A stretch of 64,000 nt of DNA from Paenibacillus sp. PCH8 (GTDB lineage Bacteria; Bacillota; Bacilli; Paenibacillales; Paenibacillaceae), in assembly GCF_002968835.1 (NCBI RefSeq), contig NZ_PKQK01000001.1:2046001-2110000 (forward strand), written 5' to 3'. The notes under the pieces are model-generated. The model was not told where the DNA came from, made no database searches, and was given only the letters and a program-made list of their open reading frames with translations. A program made the translations under genes and the position numbers. Below are positions 44,896 to 54,641 of this stretch, one piece after another; position 1 is the stretch's first letter, and each line of letters starts with the position of its first letter.

Positions 44896-45588
44896 ATGGA
44901 TAAAGGGTGGGGCGTTGTCATTGTGGCAGCAGGTCGCGGAACCCGGATGGGGACGACCGAGAGCAAACAGTTTCTGTTGCTGCAGGACAAGCCCGTTTTC
45001 ATACATACGCTTGAAGTATTTGCTGCGCTGGACGAGATCCGCGAGATCGTGCTGGTCACTGGAGCCGCAGATGTTGAACGTTGCCTGGATTGGGTAAAAG
45101 AATACCAACTGGAGTCACGTGTGCGTGTCATCCCCGGTGGGAAAGAGAGACAACATTCTGTCCATAAAGGCCTGAAGTTGCTTGAGACGGATTGGGTTCT
45201 CGTTCACGACGGGGTACGTCCTTTTGTGAACCATGAGCAGATCACGGGATGCATGCAGGCCGCCATATCCGGCGGAGCAGCTGTGCTGGCCGTACCAGTG
45301 AAGGATACGATCAAACAAGTGAATGCGGAAGGCATCGTTACGGCGACGCCAGAACGCAGCAGTCTGTGGAGCATTCAAACCCCGCAGGCTTTTCGTCTTT
45401 CTTCCCTGCTTTTCGCCTACGAATCAGCTGAACAGGACGGATTTCTGGGGACGGATGACGCCATGCTGGCTGAACGTCAGGGCATGTCAGTCAAGGTCGT
45501 GGAAGGCAATTATACGAATATCAAATTAACAACGCCGGAAGATTTGGAATACGCTACATTTTTGCTGAGGGGAGAGAAGAAGCGATGA
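44896..45588 (+). CDS. ispD: 2-C-methyl-D-erythritol 4-phosphate cytidylyltransferase
   Basis: IspD attaches CMP to methylerythritol phosphate in the non-mevalonate isoprenoid pathway. The 230-residue protein begins [20 protein letters not shown], the nucleotide-binding loop, and has [24 protein letters not shown] and [12 protein letters not shown]. It overlaps ispF by four bases, so the pair is translationally coupled. Confidence 0.97.
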   Translation: MDKGWGVVIVAAGRGTRMGTTESKQFLLLQDKPVFIHTLEVFAALDEIREIVLVTGAADVERCLDWVKEYQLESRVRVIPGGKERQHSVHKGLKLLETDWVLVHDGVRPFVNHEQITGCMQAAISGGAAVLAVPVKDTIKQVNAEGIVTATPERSSLWSIQTPQAFRLSSLLFAYESAEQDGFLGTDDAMLAERQGMSVKVVEGNYTNIKLTTPEDLEYATFLLRGEKKR

Positions 45589-46061
45589 TACGTGTAGGAC
45601 AAGGATTTGATGTACACCAACTGGTGGAGGGACGTCCGTGCATTATTGGCGGAGTAACGATTCCTTATGAAAAGGGACTGCTGGGTCACTCGGATGCAGA
45701 CGTGCTGTTGCATGCGATTAGTGATGCCATTCTGGGTGCGCTGGCACTTGGTGATATCGGGAAACACTTCCCGGATACCGATCCGGAATTCAAGGATGCC
45801 GACAGTCTGAAATTGCTGGAGCATGTGTGGCAACTGGTGAAGGATCGCGGATACCGTTTGGGTAATATCGATTCAACCATTATTGCTCAGCAGCCGAAGA
45901 TGGCTCCTTACATCCCACAGATGGCTGAGGTGATTGCCAAGGCGCTGGAAGCGGATGTAACTCAGGTGAACGTGAAGGCAACAACAACAGAGCAGCTGGG
46001 ATTCCCGGGACGGGGAGAGGGAATTGCCGCTCAATCCGTTGTGTGCCTTGTACGAGTATAA
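45585..46061 (+). CDS. ispF: 2-C-methyl-D-erythritol 2,4-cyclodiphosphate synthase
   Basis: IspF closes the cyclodiphosphate ring in the same pathway as ispD. The 158-residue protein has [13 protein letters not shown] with the zinc-binding Asp-x-His, [12 protein letters not shown] (second metal site and the substrate loop), and the C-terminal [18 protein letters not shown]. It is followed by gltX after a short gap. Confidence 0.97.
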   Translation: MIRVGQGFDVHQLVEGRPCIIGGVTIPYEKGLLGHSDADVLLHAISDAILGALALGDIGKHFPDTDPEFKDADSLKLLEHVWQLVKDRGYRLGNIDSTIIAQQPKMAPYIPQMAEVIAKALEADVTQVNVKATTTEQLGFPGRGEGIAAQSVVCLVRV

Positions 46062-46094
46062 TATCATCAACCAATTCGTGACGGAGGGGATCAT

Positions 46095-47558
46095 ATGAGC
46101 ACGGAAATTCGTGTGCGTTACGCGCCGAGCCCAACGGGACATCTGCATATCGGGAATGCCCGTACGGCGCTGTTTAACTATTTGTATGCCAAACATAATA
46201 ACGGGAAATTTATTATTCGTATTGAAGATACGGACGTTAAACGGAACATTGCCGGTGGGGAAGAAAGCCAGCTGAAATACTTGAAATGGCTCGGAATTGA
46301 GTGGGACGAGAGTATTGATGTAGGCGGAGAATACGGACCCTATCGTCAAACGGAACGTCTGGATCTCTATCGTAAATATACGCAAGAATTGTTGGATAAA
46401 GGTCTGGCGTACCACTGTTACTGTACGGAAGAAGAGCTGGAGCAAGAACGTGAAGAGCAAACATCCCGTGGGGAAACCCCGCGTTATTCAGGTAAACATC
46501 GGGATCTGACACCGGAACAATGCAGTGCTTTGGAAGCGGAAGGCCGCGTAGCGAGTATTCGTTTCCGTGTACCGGAAGAGCGTATATATACGTTCGATGA
46601 TATGGTTAAAGGCACAATTTCGTTTAATAGCAAGGAATCCGGCGACTTCGTCATTGTGAAAAAGGACGGCATTCCCACATACAACTATGCTGTTGCTGTG
46701 GACGATCACTTGATGAAGATCTCCCACGTCCTGCGTGGGGAAGATCACATCTCGAATACGCCGCGCCAACTGATGATCTATGAAGCGCTCGGCTGGGAGC
46801 CGCCGCAATTCGGTCATATGACGCTGATCGTGAATGAAAATCACAAAAAGCTGAGCAAACGGGATGAATCCGTGATTCAGTTTATTGAGCAGTATGATCA
46901 ACTCGGCTATTTGCCTGAAGCGATGTTCAACTTCATTTCCTTGCTCGGCTGGTCGCCGGAAGGGGAAGAAGAGATCTTCTCGCAAGAGCAACTGATCTCC
47001 ATTTTTGATACCAAACGTTTATCCAAGAGCCCGGCGGTATTTGATACCCACAAACTGGCTCACTTGAATAATCATTATATCAAACACGCTGACCCGGAGC
47101 GCATTGCTGAAATGGCGATTCCACAACTGCAAAAGGCCGGACGGCTGCCTTCCGAACTGTCTGCGGAACAAAAAGAATGGGCGCATACATTGGTTCACCT
47201 CTATCAAGAGCAGATGAATTCGGCATCGGATATCGTTGAATTGTCGGAAGTTTTCTTCCGTCCGGAGCTGGAGCTGGAATCTGAAGGAGCAGCAGTTCTT
47301 GCTGAAGAGCAGGTTCCAACGGTGCTGAAGGCTTTTGCCGATAAAGTGCAGGCCAGTGAAGAGTTCACGCCAAGCAAAATGGCTGCGTTAATTAAGGAAG
47401 TACAGAAGGAAACCGGCTTTAAGGGCAAACAGCTCTTTATGCCCATCCGTGTAGCCTTGACCGGACAGACACATGGACGTGATCTGAATCAAACCATCGT
47501 CTTGCTTGGCCGTGATACGGTTATCGAACGTTTGCTTGCTCAAGTTAAAGGTGCATAA
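46095..47558 (+). CDS. gltX: Glutamyl-tRNA synthetase
   Basis: GltX charges tRNA-Glu, and in Bacillales also tRNA-Gln for later transamidation. The 487-residue class I synthetase has [15 protein letters not shown] (the HIGH motif) and KLSKRD (the KMSKS loop). The ATG follows GACGGAGGGGATCAT. It lies between ispF and the cysteine block, the standard order. Confidence 0.97.
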   Translation: MSTEIRVRYAPSPTGHLHIGNARTALFNYLYAKHNNGKFIIRIEDTDVKRNIAGGEESQLKYLKWLGIEWDESIDVGGEYGPYRQTERLDLYRKYTQELLDKGLAYHCYCTEEELEQEREEQTSRGETPRYSGKHRDLTPEQCSALEAEGRVASIRFRVPEERIYTFDDMVKGTISFNSKESGDFVIVKKDGIPTYNYAVAVDDHLMKISHVLRGEDHISNTPRQLMIYEALGWEPPQFGHMTLIVNENHKKLSKRDESVIQFIEQYDQLGYLPEAMFNFISLLGWSPEGEEEIFSQEQLISIFDTKRLSKSPAVFDTHKLAHLNNHYIKHADPERIAEMAIPQLQKAGRLPSELSAEQKEWAHTLVHLYQEQMNSASDIVELSEVFFRPELELESEGAAVLAEEQVPTVLKAFADKVQASEEFTPSKMAALIKEVQKETGFKGKQLFMPIRVALTGQTHGRDLNQTIVLLGRDTVIERLLAQVKGA

Positions 47559-47626
47559 TTCGAGTCGTCCAGTTAATAGGCTACGGTAATCACAGATTAT
47601 TTTGTTTGGATACGAGGCAATGGCTG

Positions 47627-47655
47627 TTGTCAGTCTCAGGCCTTTTCGCTATAAT
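47627..47655 (+). promoter_or_regulatory. Promoter of the T-box-cysE-cysS transcript
   Basis: TTGTCA (47627-47632), 17-base spacer, TATAAT (47650-47655), about 70 bases after the gltX stop. Confidence 0.75.
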
Positions 47656-47661
47656 AACAAC

Positions 47662-48010
47662 ACAACGATTAAATGATATGATTTATCTAATAGAACAGCA
47701 AAGACCGGGAGGAGTAGACTGCCCCGGACAGATTCAGAGAGGATGGCCCCGTTGCAAAGGAATTAATCTTTGGTTGCGGTGGCTGTGAGCCATCCACTGT
47801 CCATCAGTCGAAATGCGCCCGTGAGCTGCACAGCCGAATCCAGCCCCGCCGTTGTCGAGTATGACAAAGGAGAACGTTAGGATAGGTTGTGACGATTGGT
47901 TTCCGTTACCAAACCGCTTGAGGGCTTATTCTATTTGAGAATGAACCGAGCAGAGTGGGACCGCGATAAACGCCTCTGCAGCTTTAACAGCTGCAGGGGC
48001 GTTTTCTGTT
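47662..48010 (+). ncRNA. Cysteine-type T-box leader of cysE-cysS
   Basis: A tRNA-sensing riboswitch. Stem I shows GGACAG/CTGTCC (47725-47730/47797-47802), GATGGC/GCCATC, and GACTG/CAGTC (47717-47721/47805-47809) beside AGTA (47713-47716) and GAAA, a loop-E type specifier loop; TGC at 47814-47816 reads Cys. The T-box AGAGTGGGACCGCG is at 47952-47965. The competing terminator pairs 47968-47983 with 47989-48004. Uncharged tRNA-Cys would stabilise the antiterminator and let cysE and cysS be made. Confidence 0.9.
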
Positions 48011-48092
48011 TAGGCGAGTGTGCAGTACACTACCAAGGAACACGCCGTCCGGTAAGCCGGAGGACGAGGACCTGAACAAGAGGGGAACGATC

Positions 48093-48773
48093 ATGTTCAA
48101 GAAGATCAAATCAGATATCCAGGCGGTGTTCGAGAACGATCCCGCAGCCCGAGGATGGTTTGAGGTGGTATTTACCTACTCAGGGTTGCATGCGATATGG
48201 GCACACCGGACCGCACATTTTTTATACAAGCGAAGATGGTTCTCGGTTGCCCGGTTCATTTCGCAGGTCAGTCGTTTTATGACAGGAATTGAGATACATC
48301 CTGGGGCGACCATCGGAAATCGATTGTTTATTGACCATGGAATGGGCGTCGTTATTGGAGAAACGTGTGAGATTGGTGATGATGTTGTCATCTATCAGGG
48401 GGTTACACTTGGCGGAACAGGGAAAGAAAAAGGAAAGAGACATCCGACCATTGGCAATAATGTGGTTATTTCATCTGGAGCCAAGGTGCTCGGTTCATTT
48501 AGCGTGGGGGATCAATGCAATATTGGTGCCAATTCCGTTGTACTTAAAGAAGTTCCAGCGAATAGCACGGTAGTGGGCATACCCGGCAGAATCGTTAAAC
48601 AAGACGGTCGGCGGGTGGATCGCTTGAATCAACAGATGCCCGATCCAGTTATTGACTCCTTACGTAACATGCAACGTGAGATCGAACGATTGCGGGAGGA
48701 AGTACGTACACTGCATGATGCCCGAGAAAACGAGACCTCACGTGATACAATAAATAAAGGAAGTATAGGATGA
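48093..48773 (+). CDS. cysE: Serine O-acetyltransferase
   Basis: CysE acetylates serine to O-acetylserine, the first step of cysteine synthesis. The 226-residue protein has the left-handed beta-helix: [44 protein letters not shown], with the catalytic His-Asp, and [13 protein letters not shown] at the end. The ATG follows AGAGGGGAACGATC; the longer frame from 48018 includes T-box sequence and is rejected. A charged helical tail ([15 protein letters not shown]) follows. It is controlled by the T-box. Confidence 0.96.
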   Translation: MFKKIKSDIQAVFENDPAARGWFEVVFTYSGLHAIWAHRTAHFLYKRRWFSVARFISQVSRFMTGIEIHPGATIGNRLFIDHGMGVVIGETCEIGDDVVIYQGVTLGGTGKEKGKRHPTIGNNVVISSGAKVLGSFSVGDQCNIGANSVVLKEVPANSTVVGIPGRIVKQDGRRVDRLNQQMPDPVIDSLRNMQREIERLREEVRTLHDARENETSRDTINKGSIG

Positions 48774-48787
48774 AAGGATAAGTGACC

Positions 48788-50188
48788 ATGACGCTTCAGA
48801 TTTATAATACAATGAGTCGTACAAAAGAGAACTTTGTTCCTCAGGAACCAGGGAAAGTAAAAATGTATGTGTGTGGACCAACGGTATATGACTACATTCA
48901 TATTGGGAATGCACGCCCGGTCATCTTTTTCGACACGGTTCGCGGTTACCTGGAACAGATAGGACATGAAGTGAACTATGTGGTGAACTTCACGGATGTG
49001 GACGACAAGCTGATTCGCAAAGCAGAACAACTTGGAACAGATGTGCCTCATGTAGCGGAGAAATTTATTGCAGCCTATTATGAGGACCTTGAAGGATTGG
49101 GGATTCCAAAGGCAAGCAGCAATCCAAGAGTAACGGAAAACATGCCGCTCATTATTGATATTATCCGTGAGTTGGTTGAAAAAGGATTCGCATATGAAAA
49201 TGGCGGTGATGTCTATTACCGTACAGGCAAATTCAGCGAGTATGGTAAACTTTCGAAACAAAACCTGCAGGAACTGCAATTCGGAATCCGTGTAGGTGTG
49301 GACGAGCGTAAAGAACATCCCGAAGATTTCGTACTCTGGAAGGCTGCTAAACCCGGCGAGATCTATTGGTCCAGTCCTTGGGGCGATGGCAGACCGGGTT
49401 GGCATATCGAATGCTCGGCCATGGCACGGGAGTATCTGGGGGATACGCTGGATATCCACGGTGGTGGACAGGATCTGCAGTTCCCACACCATGAGTGCGA
49501 ATGCGCGCAATCTGAAGTGCTAACAGGTAAACCTCTTGCCAACTACTGGATGCATAATGGATTCATCCGAATCGATAACGAGAAAATGTCGAAATCGCTC
49601 GGTAACGGTGTACTGGTTAAAGATTTGCGGAATCAATATAAAAGGGAAGCTATTCGTTATTTCATGCTGTCTACCCACTATCGTAATCCATTGAACTTCA
49701 CAGATGATACGATGGAGCAGGCACAGAACAGTGTGGATCGCATTGGTAATGCTGTAGTGAACCTAAACCATCGTCTGCAGGCCGTGACCGTGGACCAGAA
49801 TATATCTGCTGAGTTTGCAGCTAAACTTGATCAGATCCGTCAACAGTATCATGAGAAAATGCAGGATGATTTCAATACACCTGATGCGATTACAGCTATG
49901 TTTGAGTGGGCAGGGGAAGCCAACCAACTGTTACAGCAGGAAGTTGTTAATGCCGCAGCGATTCGTGCGCTTCTGGAACTGTTTAATGAGCTGAACGCTG
50001 TATTACGTATCTATACTGACGCAGAAACGGAACTTTTGGATGAGGAAGTGGAGTGTCTGATTGAAGAACGTGTAGAAGCTCGCAAGTCCAAAAACTGGGC
50101 ACGAGCGGATGAGATTCGGGATGAACTGTCTGCACGTGGTATTCTGCTTGAGGATACAGCGCAGGGGATGAGATGGCGACGCAAATGA
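48788..50188 (+). CDS. cysS: Cysteinyl-tRNA synthetase
   Basis: CysS charges tRNA-Cys. The 466-residue class I synthetase has [17 protein letters not shown] (the HIGH site with zinc-binding Cys), [19 protein letters not shown] with zinc ligands, and [11 protein letters not shown] 48788 is chosen with AAAGGATAAGTGACC before it; a GTG six bases earlier is possible. Its stop lies inside the next gene (mrnC), so the operon is continuous. Confidence 0.96.
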   Translation: MTLQIYNTMSRTKENFVPQEPGKVKMYVCGPTVYDYIHIGNARPVIFFDTVRGYLEQIGHEVNYVVNFTDVDDKLIRKAEQLGTDVPHVAEKFIAAYYEDLEGLGIPKASSNPRVTENMPLIIDIIRELVEKGFAYENGGDVYYRTGKFSEYGKLSKQNLQELQFGIRVGVDERKEHPEDFVLWKAAKPGEIYWSSPWGDGRPGWHIECSAMAREYLGDTLDIHGGGQDLQFPHHECECAQSEVLTGKPLANYWMHNGFIRIDNEKMSKSLGNGVLVKDLRNQYKREAIRYFMLSTHYRNPLNFTDDTMEQAQNSVDRIGNAVVNLNHRLQAVTVDQNISAEFAAKLDQIRQQYHEKMQDDFNTPDAITAMFEWAGEANQLLQQEVVNAAAIRALLELFNELNAVLRIYTDAETELLDEEVECLIEERVEARKSKNWARADEIRDELSARGILLEDTAQGMRWRRK

Positions 50189-50700
50189 ACGAAGGACATT
50201 CAAATAAATTGTCTGAATCTGTCGAGCTGAAAGATCAAAATACAAAAAAACAACCGGAGCAGGTCACTGAGGGAGGATGGTTCCCCTATCCCCCTTCCAG
50301 ACCTGCAAGGTTGATTCCTCCCATTGCGCTGGCCTATATTGGTGATGCGGTATATGAGGTAGCTGTTCGTCAGTATCTTTTGTCGAAAGCCAACATGCGT
50401 CCCAATCATCTACATCGAAGTGCGACCGGCTTGGTATCAGCGAAGGCACAGAGCCGCATTCTTACAAGCATTGAGGCTGAATTGACAGAAGAAGAATGGG
50501 ACATTGTCCGGCAAGGGCGGAATGCCAAGTCAGGTAGTATTCCCAAAAATGCAGATGTATTGGAGTACAGACATGCCACGGCGTTGGAGTGTCTGATTGG
50601 TTACCTCTACAGCAGTGGTCGTCATGATCGCATGATTGAACTGATTGGACTTGGCATAGAGTATGCGGAACAACAATCGCCATCGCCGACAAAAAAATAG
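50173..50700 (+). CDS. mrnC: Mini-ribonuclease III
   Basis: Mini-III trims the ends of 23S rRNA precursors by cutting a double-stranded stem like the one visible around the 23S gene. The 175-residue protein holds one RNase III catalytic domain: IPPIALAYIGDAVYEVAVRQYLL (with the catalytic Asp), and ATALECLIGYLYSSGR with the second acidic residue. It lacks a double-stranded RNA-binding domain, as expected. The N-terminal 30 residues look variable. It overlaps cysS by 16 bases. Confidence 0.93.
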   Translation: MATQMNEGHSNKLSESVELKDQNTKKQPEQVTEGGWFPYPPSRPARLIPPIALAYIGDAVYEVAVRQYLLSKANMRPNHLHRSATGLVSAKAQSRILTSIEAELTEEEWDIVRQGRNAKSGSIPKNADVLEYRHATALECLIGYLYSSGRHDRMIELIGLGIEYAEQQSPSPTKK

Positions 50701-50743
50701 AAATTTCAACAAAACAAGGCAGTACAGAGAGGATCGAACAACG

Positions 50744-51490
50744 ATGGAAGAAGAATGGATCGCCGGTAAACACTCCGTGACGGAGGCGCTGCGTTCAGGC
50801 CGGACCATTAATAAAATATGGATTGCCGATACAGCACAGAAACATCTGACTCAACCTATTATCTCGGAAGCCAAAAAACTCGGTATTGTCATCCAACACG
50901 TGGACAAGCGCAAATTGGATCAAACGGTCCCAGGCATTCAGCATCAAGGGGTAGTGGCACAAGCGGCACCCTACGCTTATGTAGAGGTAGAAGACATTCT
51001 TGCCGCAGCAAAAGCGAAGAATGAGAATCCTTTCCTCATTCTGCTGGATGAGATTGAAGACCCGCATAATCTGGGGTCGATTTTGCGGACAGCAGACTGC
51101 ACAGGAGCGCATGGGGTTATTGTACCCAAACGTCGCTCAGCAGCAGTAACCGTGACGGTATCCAAAACGTCAGCAGGCGCTGTTGAGTACGTACCAGTAG
51201 CTCGTGTAAGTAATCTTGGACAGACCATTGATCGTCTCAAAGAAGAGGGCGTATGGGTTGTGGGGACAGATGTCACTGCTCATGAAGCTGTCTTTGGTAA
51301 CGGAGTCTTTACTGGCCCTGTTGCACTCGTAATCGGGAACGAAAATAAAGGAATGGGTCGACTCATTCGCGAAAAATGCGATGTACTGATCAAATTACCG
51401 ATGCAAGGTCAGATAAATTCCCTGAATGCTTCCGTAGCAGCGGGTGTTGTCATGTATGAAGTGCTCCGCTCGCGTCAAGCACAGGAATAG
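50744..51490 (+). CDS. rlmB: 23S rRNA (guanosine-2'-O)-methyltransferase RlmB
   Basis: A SpoU-family (SPOUT) methyltransferase that modifies G2251 of 23S rRNA. The 248-residue protein shows EEEWIAGKHSVTEALR at the start, NPFLILLDEIEDPHNLGSILRTADCTGAHG, and the SAM-knot motifs LVIGNENKGMGRLIREKCD and IKLPMQGQINSLNASVAAGV. ATG 50744 follows GAGAGGATCGAACAACG; the longer frame overlapping mrnC is not conserved in type. Confidence 0.95.
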   Translation: MEEEWIAGKHSVTEALRSGRTINKIWIADTAQKHLTQPIISEAKKLGIVIQHVDKRKLDQTVPGIQHQGVVAQAAPYAYVEVEDILAAAKAKNENPFLILLDEIEDPHNLGSILRTADCTGAHGVIVPKRRSAAVTVTVSKTSAGAVEYVPVARVSNLGQTIDRLKEEGVWVVGTDVTAHEAVFGNGVFTGPVALVIGNENKGMGRLIREKCDVLIKLPMQGQINSLNASVAAGVVMYEVLRSRQAQE

Positions 51491-51495
51491 AAGGT

Positions 51496-52017
51496 ATGGC
51501 TGATTCCCGTGATGTGCTTCTTGTAGACGGGTACAACATGATTGGCGACTGGCCGGAATTAACCAGACTGGCGGTGAGTGGACTCGAAGAGGCGCGTAAC
51601 AGGCTTCTCTTTCGTCTCGCTGACTACCAGGCTTTCTCCGGCCGGCGAGTCATTGTTGTGTTTGACGCCTACCTCGTGCCTGGACTCGGTAAATCCTTTA
51701 CACAGAGCAAAGTGCAGATCTATTTTACAAAGGAAAAAGAGACGGCAGACGAATGCATTGAGAGACTCGTTCGGGAACTAAGCATGCGAAGACGCCAAAT
51801 TTATGTAGCTACAAGCGATATGGTAGAGCAACATGTCATCTTTGGACAGGGAGCGCTGCGTATATCTGCGAGAGAATTGCTGATTGAAGTAGAGCAGAAC
51901 GAAAAAGAATTAAAGAAACGTCTGGAAGAAGATCAGGCTAAGAAAACGCGTAATACACTCGGGGGCAAGTTAAGCCCGGAAGTATTGAAACAGTTTGAAC
52001 GTTGGAGACGGGAATAA
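51496..52017 (+). CDS. rae1: NYN-domain endoribonuclease Rae1 (YacP)
   Basis: A ribosome-associated A-site endoribonuclease that cuts certain mRNAs during translation in Bacillus subtilis. The 173-residue protein opens with DVLLVDGYNMIGDWPEL, whose Asp is in the PIN-like active site, then VIVVFDAYLVPG, KETADECIERLV and VATSDMVEQHVIFG. It starts five bases after the rlmB stop. The name follows family similarity; action on specific mRNAs is inferred. Confidence 0.92.
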   Translation: MADSRDVLLVDGYNMIGDWPELTRLAVSGLEEARNRLLFRLADYQAFSGRRVIVVFDAYLVPGLGKSFTQSKVQIYFTKEKETADECIERLVRELSMRRRQIYVATSDMVEQHVIFGQGALRISARELLIEVEQNEKELKKRLEEDQAKKTRNTLGGKLSPEVLKQFERWRRE

Positions 52018-52096
52018 CCGTTCGCTTTTACAAAATTTAGAATATTGAAACTCTTGACAATTATGTTATTGATGTTCTTTTTTAGGCAGAGCGTGG

Positions 52097-52126
52097 TTGA
52101 CGGTGTGAGGTACCATCATATATACT
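52097..52126 (+). promoter_or_regulatory. sigH promoter
   Basis: TTGACG (52097-52102), 18-base spacer, TATACT (52121-52126). Confidence 0.6.
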
Positions 52127-52188
52127 GAGCGTATATTTCATAGAGTAGAGTAACGGGGTACCTTGCGTTGCAGCCGGAGGGATTGTCT

Positions 52189-52833
52189 GTGAGTGTCGAC
52201 CTCAAAGATATCATGTTATCTAAGTATGATTACCAAAGTGACGAAGACATTGTCGAAGCTTTCCGTGAAGGCGAAAGCGAAGCGTTAGAGTTTTTGATTA
52301 ACAAATATCGTAACTTTGTACGCGCCAAGGCAAGATCTTATTTTCTGATTGGGGCAGACCGGGAAGATATTATTCAAGAAGGAATGATTGGCCTTTATAA
52401 ATCCATTCGAGATTTCAAAGGGGACAAGTTGGCTTCGTTTAAAGCCTTTGCTGAACTGTGTATTACGAGACAGATCATTACGGCGATTAAGACGGCAACA
52501 CGTCAGAAGCACATTCCGCTTAATTCTTATGTATCTCTGGACAAGCCTATTTATGACGAAGAATCTGATCGTACGTTACTCGATGTGATTTGTGGAACCC
52601 AGGTCAGTGATCCGGAAGAACTTATCATCAATCAGGAAGAGTTTGTGGGCCTGGAAGATAAGATGTCCGAGATTCTGAGTGAACTGGAACGTAAAGTATT
52701 GATGTTGTATCTGGACGGGAGATCTTATCAAGAGATTGCAGTAGATTTGGACAGACATGTGAAGTCCATTGATAATGCACTTCAGCGCGTTAAGCGCAAA
52801 CTTGAAAAGTACCTGGAAGTTCGAGATAATTAA
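52189..52833 (+). CDS. sigH: RNA polymerase sigma-H factor
   Basis: SigH drives early sporulation and competence genes. The 214-residue protein has the region 2 block INKYRNFVRAKARSYFLIGADREDIIQEGMIGLYKSIRDF and a region 4 helix-turn-helix (SYQEIAVDLDRHVKSIDNALQRVKRKL). The GTG start is chosen eight bases after CCGGAGG; other in-frame starts (TTG 52168, TTG 52183) lie before or within that signal. It is placed between rae1 and rpmG as in Bacillus. Confidence 0.96.
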   Translation: MSVDLKDIMLSKYDYQSDEDIVEAFREGESEALEFLINKYRNFVRAKARSYFLIGADREDIIQEGMIGLYKSIRDFKGDKLASFKAFAELCITRQIITAIKTATRQKHIPLNSYVSLDKPIYDEESDRTLLDVICGTQVSDPEELIINQEEFVGLEDKMSEILSELERKVLMLYLDGRSYQEIAVDLDRHVKSIDNALQRVKRKLEKYLEVRDN

Positions 52834-52853
52834 ACAGATGTTGTCGTTGACGG

Positions 52854-52882
52854 AAAAGGCTCGGTGTTTGAGTCTTTTTTTA
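52854..52882 (+). terminator. Terminator after sigH
   Basis: AAAAGGCTC (52854-52862) pairs with GAGTCTTTT (52870-52878) with one G-U pair, followed by a T run. Confidence 0.75.
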
Positions 52883-53019
52883 TTGTCTCAAGTTTATAAA
52901 ATGTAAGAATGATTATACTAGTAATCGCTCGGTCCATGCAGGAGAAGAGGAAAACAGAGATGCGAAACCAATGTACGATGCACGGAAGTAATACCCAATG
53001 ATGAAAGGCTATTCTTTCA

Positions 53020-53048
53020 TTGACATGGTTATACCCTTGTGATAAAGT
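53020..53048 (+). promoter_or_regulatory. Promoter of rpmG-secE-nusG
   Basis: TTGACA (53020-53025), 17-base spacer, TAAAGT (53043-53048). The rest of the gap after sigH holds nothing else recognisable. Confidence 0.65.
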
Positions 53049-53136
53049 GTTTTAGGTAGGCCTAAATTTATGGCTTTTTTTCAGGATCAATTTAGAGACT
53101 CCGCTTGAATGTGGAAGTCTTCGGGAGGTGTACATC

Positions 53137-53286
53137 ATGCGGGTAATTATTACTTTGGCTTGTACTAACTGCAAACAAAGAAATTACACTACGACAAAAA
53201 ACAAGCGTAATCACCCCGACCGCATGGAGATGAAGAAATTTTGCAAGTTTTGTAACGAGCAGACTTCTCATCGCGAAACCAGATAG
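53137..53286 (+). CDS. rpmG: 50S ribosomal protein L33
   Basis: A 49-residue reading frame starts [22 protein letters not shown] and ends [16 protein letters not shown]. The zinc-ribbon pairs CTNC and CKFC show the zinc-binding (C+) form of L33. The ATG follows TCGGGAGGTGTACATC. It lies directly before secE, the usual order. Confidence 0.95.
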   Translation: MRVIITLACTNCKQRNYTTTKNKRNHPDRMEMKKFCKFCNEQTSHRETR

Positions 53287-53306
53287 TTTTTGGAGGTGTA
53301 GTCGGC

Positions 53307-53498
53307 GTGAAACGAAGTTTCAAATCTCTGATTTCCTTTTTCACAGAAAGCTGGGCTGAACTTAAAAAAGTTCGCTGGCCTAATCGTAAAGAGCTGACCA
53401 ACTACACATTGATCGTACTTGGTACTGTTGTGGTTATGACGCTGTTTTTTTGGGTCATTGACATTGGCATCTCCTTTGTGATCGAAGCGATTATTTAA
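53307..53498 (+). CDS. secE: Preprotein translocase subunit SecE
   Basis: SecE is the small essential clamp of the SecYEG channel. The 63-residue protein has the conserved amphipathic SWAELKKVRWPNRKEL and one membrane helix (TLIVLGTVVVMTLFFWVIDIG). The GTG start lies nine bases after GGAGGTG. It is between rpmG and nusG. Confidence 0.95.
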   Translation: MKRSFKSLISFFTESWAELKKVRWPNRKELTNYTLIVLGTVVVMTLFFWVIDIGISFVIEAII

Positions 53499-53519
53499 GA
53501 AGGGTTCCGGTGGCTTGAT

Positions 53520-54053
53520 ATGGAAAAAAGATGGTACGTCGTTCATACCTATTCAGGGTATGAGAATAAGGTCAAAGCCAATTTGGAGAAACGCGTAGAG
53601 TCCATGGGCATGGAAGACAAGATATTCCGCGTTCTTGTTCCTATGGAAGAAGAAGTGGTGAACAAAGACGGTAAGAAAAAAATCGTCATGCGTAAAGTTT
53701 ACCCTGGATATGTCTTGGTGGAAATGGTACAGACGGATGACTCTTGGTATGTTGTTCGCAACACACCAGGTGTTACAGGATTTGTCGGTTCGACAGGTTC
53801 TGGGTCCAAACCAACTGCTTTGTTGCCTGAAGAAGTGGAACAAATTCTGAAGCACATGGGTATGGTTGAACCTAAGCCGAAGATTGAATTCGAAATCAAG
53901 GAATCCGTACGTATTAAAGTCGGTCCTTTTGCGAATTTTGTGGGCTCCGTGGAAGAAATTTTGGTAGACAAGAGCAAGTTGAAAGTGCACGTGAACATGT
54001 TTGGACGGGAAACGCCGCTTGAGTTGGAATACACACAAGTGGAGAAGATTTAA
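53520..54053 (+). CDS. nusG: Transcription termination/antitermination protein NusG
   Basis: NusG binds RNA polymerase and promotes or controls pausing and coupling. The 177-residue protein has the NGN domain (KRWYVVHTYSGYENKVKANLEKRV, MVQTDDSWYVVRNTPGVTGFVG) and a C-terminal KOW domain (VRIKVGPFANFVGSVEEILVDKSKLKVHVNMFGRETP). Its ribosome binding site is weak (GGTGGCTTGAT), so translation may rely on coupling from secE. Confidence 0.97.
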   Translation: MEKRWYVVHTYSGYENKVKANLEKRVESMGMEDKIFRVLVPMEEEVVNKDGKKKIVMRKVYPGYVLVEMVQTDDSWYVVRNTPGVTGFVGSTGSGSKPTALLPEEVEQILKHMGMVEPKPKIEFEIKESVRIKVGPFANFVGSVEEILVDKSKLKVHVNMFGRETPLELEYTQVEKI

Positions 54054-54069
54054 TATCTTCGAGTTTCTT

Positions 54070-54100
54070 GTGGGAGGGCTGAAAGGCCCGTTAACCACTA
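54070..54100 (+). promoter_or_regulatory. L1-stalk-like leader hairpin before rplK
   Basis: GTGGGAGGGCT-GAAA-GGCCC is closed by GTGG/CCAC (54070-54073/54095-54098). The GTGGGAG core resembles the L1-binding region of the 23S rRNA here (GGTGGGAGCC near 31886), so L1 may bind this leader and repress. A near copy lies before rplA. Confidence 0.55.
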
Positions 54101-54121
54101 TTTTGCAAGGAGGTGTCAATC

Positions 54122-54547
54122 ATGGCGAAAAAAGTAATTAAAATGGTAAAACTGCAGATTCCAGCAGGTAAAGCAAATCCAGCACCACCAGTAGGTCCGG
54201 CTTTGGGTCAAGCAGGTGTCAACATCATGGCATTCTGTAAAGAATTCAACGCTCGTACAGCTGATCAAGCGGGATTGATTATTCCAGTTGAGATTTCTGT
54301 GTTCGAGGATCGCTCCTTTACTTTCATCACTAAAACTCCACCAGCAGCAGTTCTGTTGAAAGTGGCAGCTAAAGTTGAAAAAGGATCCGGCGAACCGAAC
54401 AAGAAAAAAGTTGCTACTGTTAAACGTGATGCGGTACGTCAAATCGCAGAACAAAAAATGCCTGACCTGAATGCAGCAGACGTTGAGTCCGCTATGCGTA
54501 TGGTCGAAGGTACTGCCCGCAGCATGGGTATCACCATCGAAGACTAA
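54122..54547 (+). CDS. rplK: 50S ribosomal protein L11
   Basis: L11 binds 23S rRNA at the GTPase-associated centre. The 141-residue length is exact. It begins [35 protein letters not shown] and has [32 protein letters not shown] 54122 follows AAGGAGGTGTCAATC; a GTG nine bases earlier is within the leader and not used. Confidence 0.98.
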   Translation: MAKKVIKMVKLQIPAGKANPAPPVGPALGQAGVNIMAFCKEFNARTADQAGLIIPVEISVFEDRSFTFITKTPPAAVLLKVAAKVEKGSGEPNKKKVATVKRDAVRQIAEQKMPDLNAADVESAMRMVEGTARSMGITIED

Positions 54548-54599
54548 TTTTCACAAGAAACATGGCTTCGTAATGCCGGTCGATTCGCGGCCGGTTGAT

Positions 54600-54626
54600 G
54601 TGGGAGGTATATCCGCTAAAACCACA
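54600..54626 (+). promoter_or_regulatory. L1-stalk-like leader motif before rplA
   Basis: GTGGGAGG...CCGCTAAAACCAC, with GTGG and CCAC pairing, repeats the pattern found before rplK. It ends just before the rplA ribosome binding site, so bound L1 could block translation of its own gene. Confidence 0.5.
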
Positions 54627-54641
54627 AAGGAGGAATAAAAC

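Noticed and set aside
47606..47788. 60-codon frame overlapping the T-box promoter and stem I
   Set aside because: The region is fully explained by promoter and riboswitch structure.
52054..52082. TTGACA upstream of sigH as its -35 box
   Set aside because: No acceptable -10 box at 16-18 bases; the TTGACG/TATACT pair at 52097-52126 fits better.
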